DNA of 14,746 nt. Origin: an uncultured Prevotella sp. GTDB lineage: Bacteria; Bacteroidota; Bacteroidia; Bacteroidales; Bacteroidaceae. Below, one piece after another: positions 1 through 6,253 of the stretch (position 1 is the first letter of the stretch; each line of letters opens with the position of its first letter). The stretch covers positions 1 to 14,746 of the forward strand of contig URQS01000072.1 of assembly GCA_900550035.1 (NCBI GenBank), read 5' to 3'. The notes beneath the pieces are model-generated. The model was given only the letters and a program-made list of their open reading frames with translations. It was not told the origin of the DNA and ran no database searches. A program made the position numbers and the translations under genes.

Positions 1-132
1 ATTGTTTATCAATCAGTTATAAAATACGTATTTTTTGAGTGACGAAGTCAGGAATGGTTAACTATGCCTACAAACACTTTTTTAGCCACGTGAATACTGT
101 TATGTGGCATTGTTGTATATATAATAAACACG

Positions 133-230
133 GAACGGCGGACTTCCGTCCGACGCGCAAGCAGACTAAAGAAGCTACACGATGTTATGTACAGTTTCTT
201 GCTTGCGCGTCGGACGAGAGTCCGCCGTTC
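133..230. repeat. Long inverted repeat (31-bp arms)
   Basis: The arm at 133-163, starting GAACGGCGGACT and ending GACGCGCAAGCA, is the reverse complement of 200-230 apart from about two mismatches near the middle. A spacer of about 36 bp separates the arms. The arms are GC-rich while the spacer is AT-rich. No U-tract follows the stem, so it is not a classical terminator. A further copy of the outer nine bases (GCCGTTCCG, 250-258) offers an alternative pairing with 131-139. It could be a dispersed palindromic element, but no second copy is in this window. Confidence 0.75.
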
Positions 231-312
231 GGGGCGGGGCGGCGCGCGGGCCGTTCCGCTTATTGTATATGTATCCTACAGCAATAATGCCATAGTTTAT
301 CCAGCATACCAC

Positions 313-380
313 TCCCCTCCCTGCTGGGGAGGGGCCGGGGGTGGGGCTTTTCCCCCGCAGGGAGGGGCCGGGGGTGGGGC
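313..380. repeat. Tandem G-rich repeat with two G-quadruplex-type motifs
   Basis: Two near-identical units each contain G(3-4)-A-GGGG-CC-GGGGG-T-GGGG followed by C and a T-run: 326-346 and 360-379. Each fits the four-run G-quadruplex pattern on the plus strand. The first unit also forms a hairpin, CCCCTCCC with GGGAGGGG. From memory, units of this type recur between genes in many Bacteroidetes genomes, so it is probably a dispersed intergenic repeat. It sits ten bases past the end of the RNase HI gene and could impede or end transcription; that is inference. Confidence 0.7.
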
Positions 381-389
381 TTTTTTTAT

Positions 390-854
390 TTACTTCCTAC
401 CGAAATCGGCAGGCACTTCGCCCCACTTGCGCGTCTCCCACTTCACCAGATAGTTCTTTATCTGATGCGTGCGGAGCCATGTCTCAGCGCGAGCGATTAT
501 CTGATAGAGGGGTTCGGTTTGCGGAGTGCGTTCCAGTTTGGTCTTGCACTGCCGCTTCTGAACCCACAGTATGGCGTTGTGCGAGTCGGAATAGATGGTC
601 TTGCCCGTTACGCCTTGGCGGTCGAGCAATGCAAGCGCGTGTACAATGGCGAGAAATTCGCCTATGTTGTTGGTGCCGTGCATCGGACCGAAGTGGAACA
701 CCTGCGCTCCGGTGGCAAGGTCGATGGCCTGATATTCCATCGGACCCGGATTGCCGGAGCATGCTGCGTCCACCGCCCAGGCGTTGGCCGTCACCTCCAT
801 GGGCAGCGGCAACACCGTGTCGTGGCGGTAGTCGGGAGGATTGAGTGTGTCCAT
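390..854 (-). CDS. rnhA: Ribonuclease HI
   Basis: Predicted cytoplasmic endonuclease that cuts the RNA strand of RNA-DNA hybrids using two metal ions. All four acidic catalytic positions of the family can be assigned: D29 in VDAACSGNPGP, E66 in TNNIGEFLAIVHAL, D90 in IYSDSHNAILWV, and D150 in the C-terminal WGEVPADFGRK. At 154 residues the length is normal. About 25 residues precede the first catalytic strand, and I see no separate hybrid-binding domain. The ATG at 854 lies 9 bp after the argS stop codon, so the gene is most simply co-transcribed with argS and translated from the same message. The stop is followed almost at once by the G-rich repeat at 313-380. Family assignment is firm; the exact subtype (Bacteroidetes short RNase HI) is less certain. 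Confidence 0.9.
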   Translation of the reverse strand: MDTLNPPDYRHDTVLPLPMEVTANAWAVDAACSGNPGPMEYQAIDLATGAQVFHFGPMHGTNNIGEFLAIVHALALLDRQGVTGKTIYSDSHNAILWVQKRQCKTKLERTPQTEPLYQIIARAETWLRTHQIKNYLVKWETRKWGEVPADFGRK

Positions 855-863
855 AAGGCTACA

Positions 864-2681
864 TTACATGCGCTCAGGCACCTCAATACCCAGCAATGCC
901 ATGCCGTTCTTCAGCGTCTTGCCAACGTTCTGGGCCAGTACCAGACGTACAATCTTCTCGTCCTCGGTGTCGGCACCCAGGATTGAATAGTCGTGATAGA
1001 ACTGGTTGAATGCCTTGGTCAACTCGTAGCAGTAGTTGGCAATTCCGCTCGGTGAGTAGTCCTTGCCAGCCTGCTCTACGGCAGCGCCAAACTCGTTGAG
1101 CTTCTGTATCAGCTCTATCTCCTTCTCGTTGAGAGGCATGTTCTCGCCCAGCTGTGCCGGAACGGCGATGCCCTCAGCCTGAGCCTTGCGCAGGATTGAG
1201 CGTATACGGGCGTATGTATACTGAATGAACGGACCTGTGTTGCCGTTGAAGTCGATTGACTCTTCGGGATTAAAGAGCATGTTCTTGCGTGCGTCTACCT
1301 TCAGGATGAAGTACTTCAAGGCACCCAGACCTACGATGCGGGCAATCTCGTTGCGCTCCTCTTCGCTCATATCCTTAAACTTGCCCAGCTCCTCGCTTGT
1401 CTGCTTGGCGTCGCCAATCATAGCTGCAATGAGGTCGTCGGCATCAACTACGGTTCCCTCGCGGCTCTTCATCTTACCGTTAGGCAGCTCTACCATACCG
1501 TAAGAGAAGTGTACAAGCTCCTTGCCCCACTTGAATCCGAGACGGTCGAGGAGTATTGAGAGCACCTGGAAGTGATAGTTCTGCTCGTTGCCAACGACGT
1601 AAATCATCTTGTCGATGGGGAAGTCGTTGAAGCGCATTTCGGCTGTTCCGATATCCTGAGTCATGTATACGCTGGTGCCATCCGAACGCAGCAGCAGCTT
1701 CTGGTCGAGTCCTTCGCCTGTGAGGTCGGCCCAAACAGAGTTGTCGTCCTTGCGGAAGAAGAGACCCTTGGCAAGTCCTTCCTCTACCTTCTTCTTTCCT
1801 ACGAGATATGTGTTCGACTCGTAGTATATCTTGTCGAAGCCTACGCCGAGAGCCTTGTATGTCTCGTCGAATCCGGCGTAAACCCAGTCGTTCATCTTCT
1901 TCCACAATGCGCGCACCTCAGGATCGTTCTGCTCCCACTTTACGAGCATCTCGTGAGCCTCCTTGATGAGCGGCGATTCTTCCTTAGCCTTCTTCTCGGC
2001 AGCTTCCTCGTCCATTCCTTCAGCCATATACTGAGCCTTCAGAGTCTTCACTTCCTCGCGATAGTGCTTGTCGAAGGCTACGTAGTAGTCGCCGATAAGG
2101 TGGTCGCCCTTCTTGCCGGAAGTCTCAGGTGTCTCGCCGTTGCCGTACTTCAGCCATGCGAGCATCGACTTGCAGATGTGTATACCACGGTCGTTTACGA
2201 TGTTGGTCTTCACCACCTTGTTGCCGTTAGCCTCCATAATCTGTGCCAACGACCATCCGAGCAGGTTGTTGCGAACGTGTCCGAGGTGGAGCGGCTTGTT
2301 GGTGTTGGGCGATGAATATTCAATCATCACGAGCGGAGAATTCTCAGTTACGGGCTTCTCGCCGAACTTCTCATTGGCGTTCATCTCGTTGAGCAGTCCG
2401 AGCCAAGCCTTCTTGTCGATGACGAGATTGAGGAATCCCTTCACAACATTGTAGTCGGCGATGGCCTGGCAGTTTGCCTTGATGTACTTGCCGAGGTCCT
2501 GTGCTGTGTCCTCAGGCTTCTTGTGCGAAATCTTAAGGAACGGGAACACTACGAGAGTGAGATTGCCCTCAAACTCGCTTCTGGTCTTCTGCAGCTGCAC
2601 CATCTTCTCAGGCACGTCCTGACCGTAAAGTTCTTTCACCGCAGCTATTGCGGTAGCGACGATTTGCTGTTCTATTGTCAT
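864..2681 (-). CDS. argS: Arginine--tRNA ligase
   Basis: Class I aminoacyl-tRNA synthetase that charges tRNA-Arg with arginine at the expense of ATP; cytoplasmic and essential. The 605-residue protein starts with the ArgS N-terminal tRNA-recognition domain (about 1-90). The ATP-binding HIGH-type motif is HLGH (132-135), preceded by the family signature SSPNTNKP. The second ATP motif is KMKSR (403-407), a normal ArgS variant of KMSKS. The C-terminal DALR anticodon-binding domain begins near GPFIQYTYARIRSILRKA and runs to the end. A charged, Lys/Glu-rich insertion at about 210-255 lies in the catalytic domain. The start at 2681 fits the family N-terminus and lies about 50 bp downstream of a good promoter at 2734. 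rnhA follows after 9 bp. Confidence 0.98.
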   Translation of the reverse strand: MTIEQQIVATAIAAVKELYGQDVPEKMVQLQKTRSEFEGNLTLVVFPFLKISHKKPEDTAQDLGKYIKANCQAIADYNVVKGFLNLVIDKKAWLGLLNEMNANEKFGEKPVTENSPLVMIEYSSPNTNKPLHLGHVRNNLLGWSLAQIMEANGNKVVKTNIVNDRGIHICKSMLAWLKYGNGETPETSGKKGDHLIGDYYVAFDKHYREEVKTLKAQYMAEGMDEEAAEKKAKEESPLIKEAHEMLVKWEQNDPEVRALWKKMNDWVYAGFDETYKALGVGFDKIYYESNTYLVGKKKVEEGLAKGLFFRKDDNSVWADLTGEGLDQKLLLRSDGTSVYMTQDIGTAEMRFNDFPIDKMIYVVGNEQNYHFQVLSILLDRLGFKWGKELVHFSYGMVELPNGKMKSREGTVVDADDLIAAMIGDAKQTSEELGKFKDMSEEERNEIARIVGLGALKYFILKVDARKNMLFNPEESIDFNGNTGPFIQYTYARIRSILRKAQAEGIAVPAQLGENMPLNEKEIELIQKLNEFGAAVEQAGKDYSPSGIANYCYELTKAFNQFYHDYSILGADTEDEKIVRLVLAQNVGKTLKNGMALLGIEVPERM

Positions 2682-2733
2682 GATTTTATTCTGTTTTTAT
2701 TCAATTATAAATAATGTGCGGGCGTTTTGTTTG

Positions 2734-2741
2734 CAAAGTTA
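2734..2741 (-). promoter_or_regulatory. Bacteroidetes-type promoter of argS (-7 box)
   Basis: On the minus strand this reads TAACTTTG, a perfect match to the Bacteroidetes primary sigma -7 consensus TAnnTTTG. It lies 52 bp upstream of the argS ATG, giving a predicted leader of about 45-50 nt. No clear TTTG -33 box is visible at the usual spacing. Confidence 0.65.
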
Positions 2742-2792
2742 CGCTTTTTCTTTGACATGACTCTTGTGTAAGAGTATGATTTTAGCACACAA

Positions 2793-3941
2793 TCACTTTA
2801 CAACAACCTTTCGCACGCTTCCGTCGGAGTATCTTACGATGTTGATACCGCGTTCGGGCTTCAGCAGTCGTCGACCGTCAATGCTCATGCGCATGGTCTC
2901 GCGCGCAGCGTTGGCGCTTGTGCCTGCAATGCCGGTGGGACGCTGTCGCGGAGTGATGATGATGGGGTTGTCGTCATAGCCCTCCGTGAGGTGCAGATTG
3001 GTGATGCCTCCCACCTCGGTTGATGTCTCGCCCGTCCATCCACACTGCTGCAGCACGCCGGACTGTATGCGTATGAAGTCGGCATGGTCAAGATGCTTGG
3101 GGTTGCCGTCGCTGTCTACCGCCCAGTCGAGGTCGAAAGTGGTGTACACGTTGTCTGAGTTTGGTGCTGCGTCGGCGTAGCCATATGAGTCGGCTGCATA
3201 ACGATAGCTTACCCAGTATTGCGGATTGTCGGGGTCGGAACCGTCGCCACCGTAGTTGACAGCATTGTCCGGCAGTCGCGCTCCACGAAATGTTATCTGG
3301 TCGTTTTCTTCCCATGCGGGCCAGTACGACTTTTTGTGAAATTGATTCTTTGGCTGCCAGCCCTCTGCAGTCTGCTTGCTGCCGTCGGGATTGGTCCACG
3401 ATGCTGTCCAACGGATGTAGTTGTCGATGGTGATATATGGCGTTTTGATTTCGCCAGTTTCTACAGTCGGCTTGTAATAGGTTATCTCGAAACGGTGCAT
3501 CTCGGTGGTGTAGTATTCCGAACCAGCCAGTTCGTACCACTCAGCCGTCTCGGGTGTCGAGCCTACTCCAACGTACACGATGCCCGGTTCAACCGAACCT
3601 CCTATTGTGGCATCGCCATACTTGGGGTCGTTTACAGAATAAAAAGCATTGCCAAGAATGCGTATGTCAGAGCCTTTGCCGTTCTTTATGGGTTGGTCGA
3701 GAGCCACGGTGATGTAGCCTCCGGCTGCGCCGAGACACACGAGGTTGCCATCCTCCAACTGCTCTTCGCATGCCTTCAGTCGTTCTTCTGCCGACATTGT
3801 GTTGTTGATTTCGGGGAGATTATTGGTAAACTGACCCGGTGCGGGGCAATATTCGAGCACCTTAACTGTCTGTTTGGCTTGCGCCGATGCCGTCACTACA
3901 ACCATAATGAGTGCGGCAAGAAGTATTGTTAATCGTTTCAT
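2793..3941 (-). CDS. Secreted cell-surface protein with C-terminal sorting-type tail (B12 locus)
   Basis: The 382-residue protein begins with a classical signal peptide (MKRLTILLAALIMVVVTASAQ). I prefer the ATG at 3941 over the in-frame ATG at 3965, which would add eight polar residues in front of the signal. The body is rich in aromatic and small residues and carries motifs I recognise from Bacteroidetes surface proteins beside BtuB/BtuG genes: LVCLGAAGGYITVALDQPI, WYELAGSEYY, FEITYYKP, DLDWAVDSDGN and DFIRIQSGV. The protein ends in GINIVRYSDGSVRKVVVK, nearly the same as the tail of the 721-residue protein at 8267. This resembles type IX secretion (type A) or other C-terminal sorting tails. 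There is no lipobox. It is the last gene of the B12 locus, 30 bp after the propeller lipoprotein gene. A role in corrinoid capture is inferred from context only. Confidence 0.75.
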   Translation of the reverse strand: MKRLTILLAALIMVVVTASAQAKQTVKVLEYCPAPGQFTNNLPEINNTMSAEERLKACEEQLEDGNLVCLGAAGGYITVALDQPIKNGKGSDIRILGNAFYSVNDPKYGDATIGGSVEPGIVYVGVGSTPETAEWYELAGSEYYTTEMHRFEITYYKPTVETGEIKTPYITIDNYIRWTASWTNPDGSKQTAEGWQPKNQFHKKSYWPAWEENDQITFRGARLPDNAVNYGGDGSDPDNPQYWVSYRYAADSYGYADAAPNSDNVYTTFDLDWAVDSDGNPKHLDHADFIRIQSGVLQQCGWTGETSTEVGGITNLHLTEGYDDNPIIITPRQRPTGIAGTSANAARETMRMSIDGRRLLKPERGINIVRYSDGSVRKVVVK

Positions 3942-3971
3942 ATTCTGTTTTTTTATTGCTAACATATTGTT

Positions 3972-5132
3972 TTACATTGCTATTATTCTGCTTGGATTGA
4001 CTCCGCGCAGCAAGTATCTGTTGAGTTGCACGCCCTGGCGGTCGAACTCATAGACATATCCGTTGGTGGCATACGAACGTGCGTCGGTAGCATACAGATG
4101 TCCCGACAGTGGCGATATGTATATGGCGTAGGGCGACTGCATATTCATTATCGTCTCATTGGCAGCATTGTAGTCAGCCAATCCTTCAGTGGCTTCGAGC
4201 GAGGGCAGGCTTATGGTGTGCGCCGAATAGGTATATGTGCCGGTGAGATAGGAGTAGCTGGAACCTATCATGTAGAACCTATTGTGGTAGGCGCAGTTGT
4301 ATGTGGCAGGGAAATCGTATACCCGGAACTCGTCGTTAGCCATGTTCAGCACTATGCAACGGGGCGGAATGTGGTACATATCGCCTGCCGAGTTGATGCA
4401 GATGTACTGTCCCGACTGCGACATCGTGCCGTACAGATTCTTGCATCCGGTGTCGATGCGACGCAGTTCTCGCATAGTCGGTGCGTCAACCACGCTTACG
4501 GTCTGCTCATATCCGTGGTCTTTGGTCTGCGTGCTGTAGCCTCCCGTATTGGCAATATATAGTCGGCCGTCATAGTAGGCGATGCCCTCAGGCTCGTAGC
4601 CCACATGACAGGTGTCTACTATCTGCTTTGTGCGCAGGTCGATTTTTGCCACATAACCCTTGTCGGCATACGATGTTACGTAGAGAAATCCCTTGCCGTC
4701 GGTAGCCAAACGGCGGTTGTTGGGAATGTTTTCGGTAGCAGCTATGGCTGTGCCGTCGGGTCTGATATACTGTATAATGTTCGACCAATTGACGCTTATG
4801 GCTATCAGTGTGTCGTTGACGTGCAGAATATCGTTGCCCGTATCGCCCAGATGTCGCCCCGGATTCTGCTGCTGAAACCATCGGTTGGTAAGCACTCCAT
4901 GGTCGATGAGCGACAACGACGAGTTGTCCATGCCCCACAATCCCTCGCACAGAACAATAAGACGGTCGGAATCGGCGGTAGGCTCATCGGGTGTGGGATA
5001 GTCGGCAGGCTGTAATGAGCACGAAGCAAGGAGCAGGAGTGTCATTAATGTACACAAAAAGCCTGCTATGCCACAATCCGTAGAGGTCGTGCGCGACATG
5101 CTTTTGCGGCGTAATGTATTCAATATAGTCAT
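3972..5132 (-). CDS. BtuG-like beta-propeller surface lipoprotein
   Basis: The protein is predicted to be a lipid-anchored outer-membrane propeller that binds vitamin B12 and hands it to BtuB, as known for the BtuG family of Bacteroides. The N-terminus has a hydrophobic segment ending in the lipobox LLASC (Cys38 from the ATG at 5132, or Cys27 from the ATG at 5099). The second start gives a more normal signal length and may be the true one. After an acidic, Pro-rich linker (PTPDEPTADSD) come repeated YVTN/YncE-type blades such as RRLATDGKGFLYVTSYADKG, EPEGIAYYDGRLYIANTGG and SVVDAPTMRELRRIDTG, consistent with a DUF5074/YncE seven-bladed propeller. The gene begins 31 bp after the small-gene cassette and precedes the secreted protein at 2793. 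Propeller fold is confident; B12 binding is inferred from family and locus. Confidence 0.8.
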   Translation of the reverse strand: MTILNTLRRKSMSRTTSTDCGIAGFLCTLMTLLLLASCSLQPADYPTPDEPTADSDRLIVLCEGLWGMDNSSLSLIDHGVLTNRWFQQQNPGRHLGDTGNDILHVNDTLIAISVNWSNIIQYIRPDGTAIAATENIPNNRRLATDGKGFLYVTSYADKGYVAKIDLRTKQIVDTCHVGYEPEGIAYYDGRLYIANTGGYSTQTKDHGYEQTVSVVDAPTMRELRRIDTGCKNLYGTMSQSGQYICINSAGDMYHIPPRCIVLNMANDEFRVYDFPATYNCAYHNRFYMIGSSYSYLTGTYTYSAHTISLPSLEATEGLADYNAANETIMNMQSPYAIYISPLSGHLYATDARSYATNGYVYEFDRQGVQLNRYLLRGVNPSRIIAM

Positions 5133-5163
5133 AAGTATAATACGTAGCTGTTAGCCAAGTAGA

Positions 5164-5409
5164 TTATCTGCCTTGGCACTCCAACATAAATTCATCGGCA
5201 ATATACAGATTGCCATAAAGATAAAGTCCGGTCTTACGGTTGTGCAAGTCGGCGCAAGTCTGGCTGCGATAGAAGAGATCAAGAGCACGTGCTGGCGAGA
5301 CGTTCAGCCTTTTGGACAGCTCGTAAGCCACGCCTCCTATCTGATGACTGAGTATCATTTCCTGTATTTCAGGCGACTTCATCCGCTTCTCAAATTCTTT
5401 CTGATCCAT
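5164..5409 (-). CDS. Small partner protein of the DUF3990 cassette
   Basis: An 81-residue, probably cytoplasmic protein with no signal peptide or membrane segment. It is predicted to be mostly helical, with the core HQIGGVAYELSKRLNVSPAR followed by ALDLFYRSQTCADLHNRKTGLYLYGNLYIADEF. From memory, proteins of this shape often follow DUF3990 genes in Bacteroidetes and Firmicutes; I cannot give a firm family name. The ATG at 5409 lies inside the 3' end of the DUF3990 gene (20-nt overlap), so the two are almost certainly translated together. A likely role is as antidote or accessory to the DUF3990 protein, which is inference from gene architecture. The next gene, the propeller lipoprotein, starts 31 bp downstream. 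Confidence 0.7.
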   Translation of the reverse strand: MDQKEFEKRMKSPEIQEMILSHQIGGVAYELSKRLNVSPARALDLFYRSQTCADLHNRKTGLYLYGNLYIADEFMLECQGR

Positions 5410-5875
5410 AAAAATGCAAGTATTTATCAGTTAGACTTTGATTTAAGAGACATATTTGGTTGTTAGGTTTATAGAAAGCCAACTGCTGCAACGCCGTTGC
5501 TGAATCGATAAGCCCTTGTATATAAAGATTCACCGTGTCAATAACACGGTCGTTTGCTATACCGCCTTCTATATAATCGTACTCGGCTGCAACGTTTTCG
5601 CCACGTCGGTTTGCCACAATAAAGTCAAGCCAATCAGCATTATAAGAAGTGAAAATCTTGCATCTGCCCTCCGATAAAATCTGTTCACGGTCGAGATGAT
5701 ATATATTCAGAACTGGTTCTGTATCGCGTTTGCCAGCTAAAGCTTTCGCCCAACGTTCAGCCTGTTCCTTTATATCAGTCACGTAAAAACCCTGTCCGAA
5801 GTCCAACCTCGGACGACCGAAAGCACATACGGGTGCATCTACTGTTTGGGTGGAGCCATGATATACTGTCAGCAT
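5390..5875 (-). CDS. DUF3990 family protein (ADP-ribosyltransferase-like, putative toxin)
   Basis: A 161-residue cytoplasmic protein. It matches the DUF3990 pattern I recall: N-terminal YHGS (His6), then DFGQGFYVTD (Tyr31) followed by a helix with AERWAKA, a central YDYIEGGIANDRVIDTVNLY block, and a C-terminal FYKPNNQICLLNQ strand (Gln140). Histidine, tyrosine and a third polar residue in this order fit the ADP-ribosyltransferase fold (H-Y-E/Q type). The enzymatic inference is mine and unproven. The start overlaps the stop of the preceding small gene, and its own end overlaps the next gene by 20 nt. That tight three-gene arrangement is typical of toxin-antitoxin-like cassettes. No export signal is visible, so a direct role in B12 transport is unlikely. 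Confidence 0.75.
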   Translation of the reverse strand: MLTVYHGSTQTVDAPVCAFGRPRLDFGQGFYVTDIKEQAERWAKALAGKRDTEPVLNIYHLDREQILSEGRCKIFTSYNADWLDFIVANRRGENVAAEYDYIEGGIANDRVIDTVNLYIQGLIDSATALQQLAFYKPNNQICLLNQSLTDKYLHFYGSERI

Positions 5876-6135
5876 TTCGTCCCCCTTTCCTTGTTTTCTA
5901 TATATTCCATAACATCAGCTATAACATATTCGCGACTTTCAGTATGCAGTGTGTCGTAATATGGAATAATGTAATTCTCTATAGCCCCAACTTTGCTCAT
6001 TCTTTCATACACCTCGTAGTAGGGCTTGCCCGTTTTTCGTGCAATACCTTCTACGCAAGATGCAGCAAAAGCAAGCTTCAGCTCATCAAGTGGCAAACGT
6101 ATTTGTTTCTCAAGAACTCTTTTTTCCATATTCAT
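5869..6135 (-). CDS. DUF3791-type small protein, first gene of the cassette
   Basis: An 88-residue helical protein without export signals. The pattern LAFAASCVEGIARKTGKPYY, then YERMSKVGAIENYIIPYYD and LHTESREYVIADVMEYI, matches the DUF3791 family as I recall it, especially the IIPYYDTLHT segment. Genes of this family commonly precede DUF3990 genes. Its TGA (5869-5871) lies within the first codons of the DUF3990 gene (start 5875), implying translational coupling. The upstream gap to the btuB-like gene is 118 bp and AT-rich. It contains near-matches to a -7 box (TATATTCG, AACGTTTG) but none perfect, so the cassette may have its own weak promoter or rely on read-through. An alternative start at the next Met (two codons in) is equally possible. 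Confidence 0.75.
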   Translation of the reverse strand: MNMEKRVLEKQIRLPLDELKLAFAASCVEGIARKTGKPYYEVYERMSKVGAIENYIIPYYDTLHTESREYVIADVMEYIENKERGTKC

Positions 6136-6253
6136 TGTTGTTTTGACTGATATGTTTTTGCAAACGTTGCTATGGTGAATTATAGAATCTTTATGAGTGC
6201 GAATATAGTCAAAAAAGATGTATCTTCAAAATTTTTTCGCTGCCAATCTTCTT

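Larger units (their letters stand above)
1..389. other. Gene-free left end with repeats
   Basis: I see no credible protein gene here. The short open frames lack recognisable protein character and overlap repeats. The stretch contains a long inverted repeat (133-230), a very G-rich segment (231-250) and a duplicated G-rich unit (about 313-380) that abuts the 3' end of the RNase HI gene. A small inverted repeat, GCCAC (85-89) with GTGGC (104-108), is also present but has no U-tract on its 3' side in either direction. The region is probably intergenic DNA downstream of the argS-rnhA transcript. Confidence 0.7.

Noticed and set aside
313..380. CRISPR-like repeats
   Set aside because: Only two adjacent G-rich units with almost no spacer and no cas genes; a tandem repeat.
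465..986. 173-codon plus-strand frame across rnhA and the argS end
   Set aside because: Antisense to the catalytic motifs of RNase HI; the other strand explains the sequence better.
1572..2315. 247-codon plus-strand open frame opposite argS
   Set aside because: It is antisense to a highly conserved essential gene and its translation shows no recognisable domain; a codon-bias shadow.
2756..2780. Terminator at the end of the B12 locus
   Set aside because: ACTCTT/AAGAGT (2760-2775) forms a short hairpin, but on the minus strand no U-run follows and it sits next to the argS promoter; too weak to call.
3219..3932. 237-codon plus-strand open frame opposite the secreted surface protein
   Set aside because: It lies fully antisense to a gene with signal peptide and family motifs and has no independent start signals.
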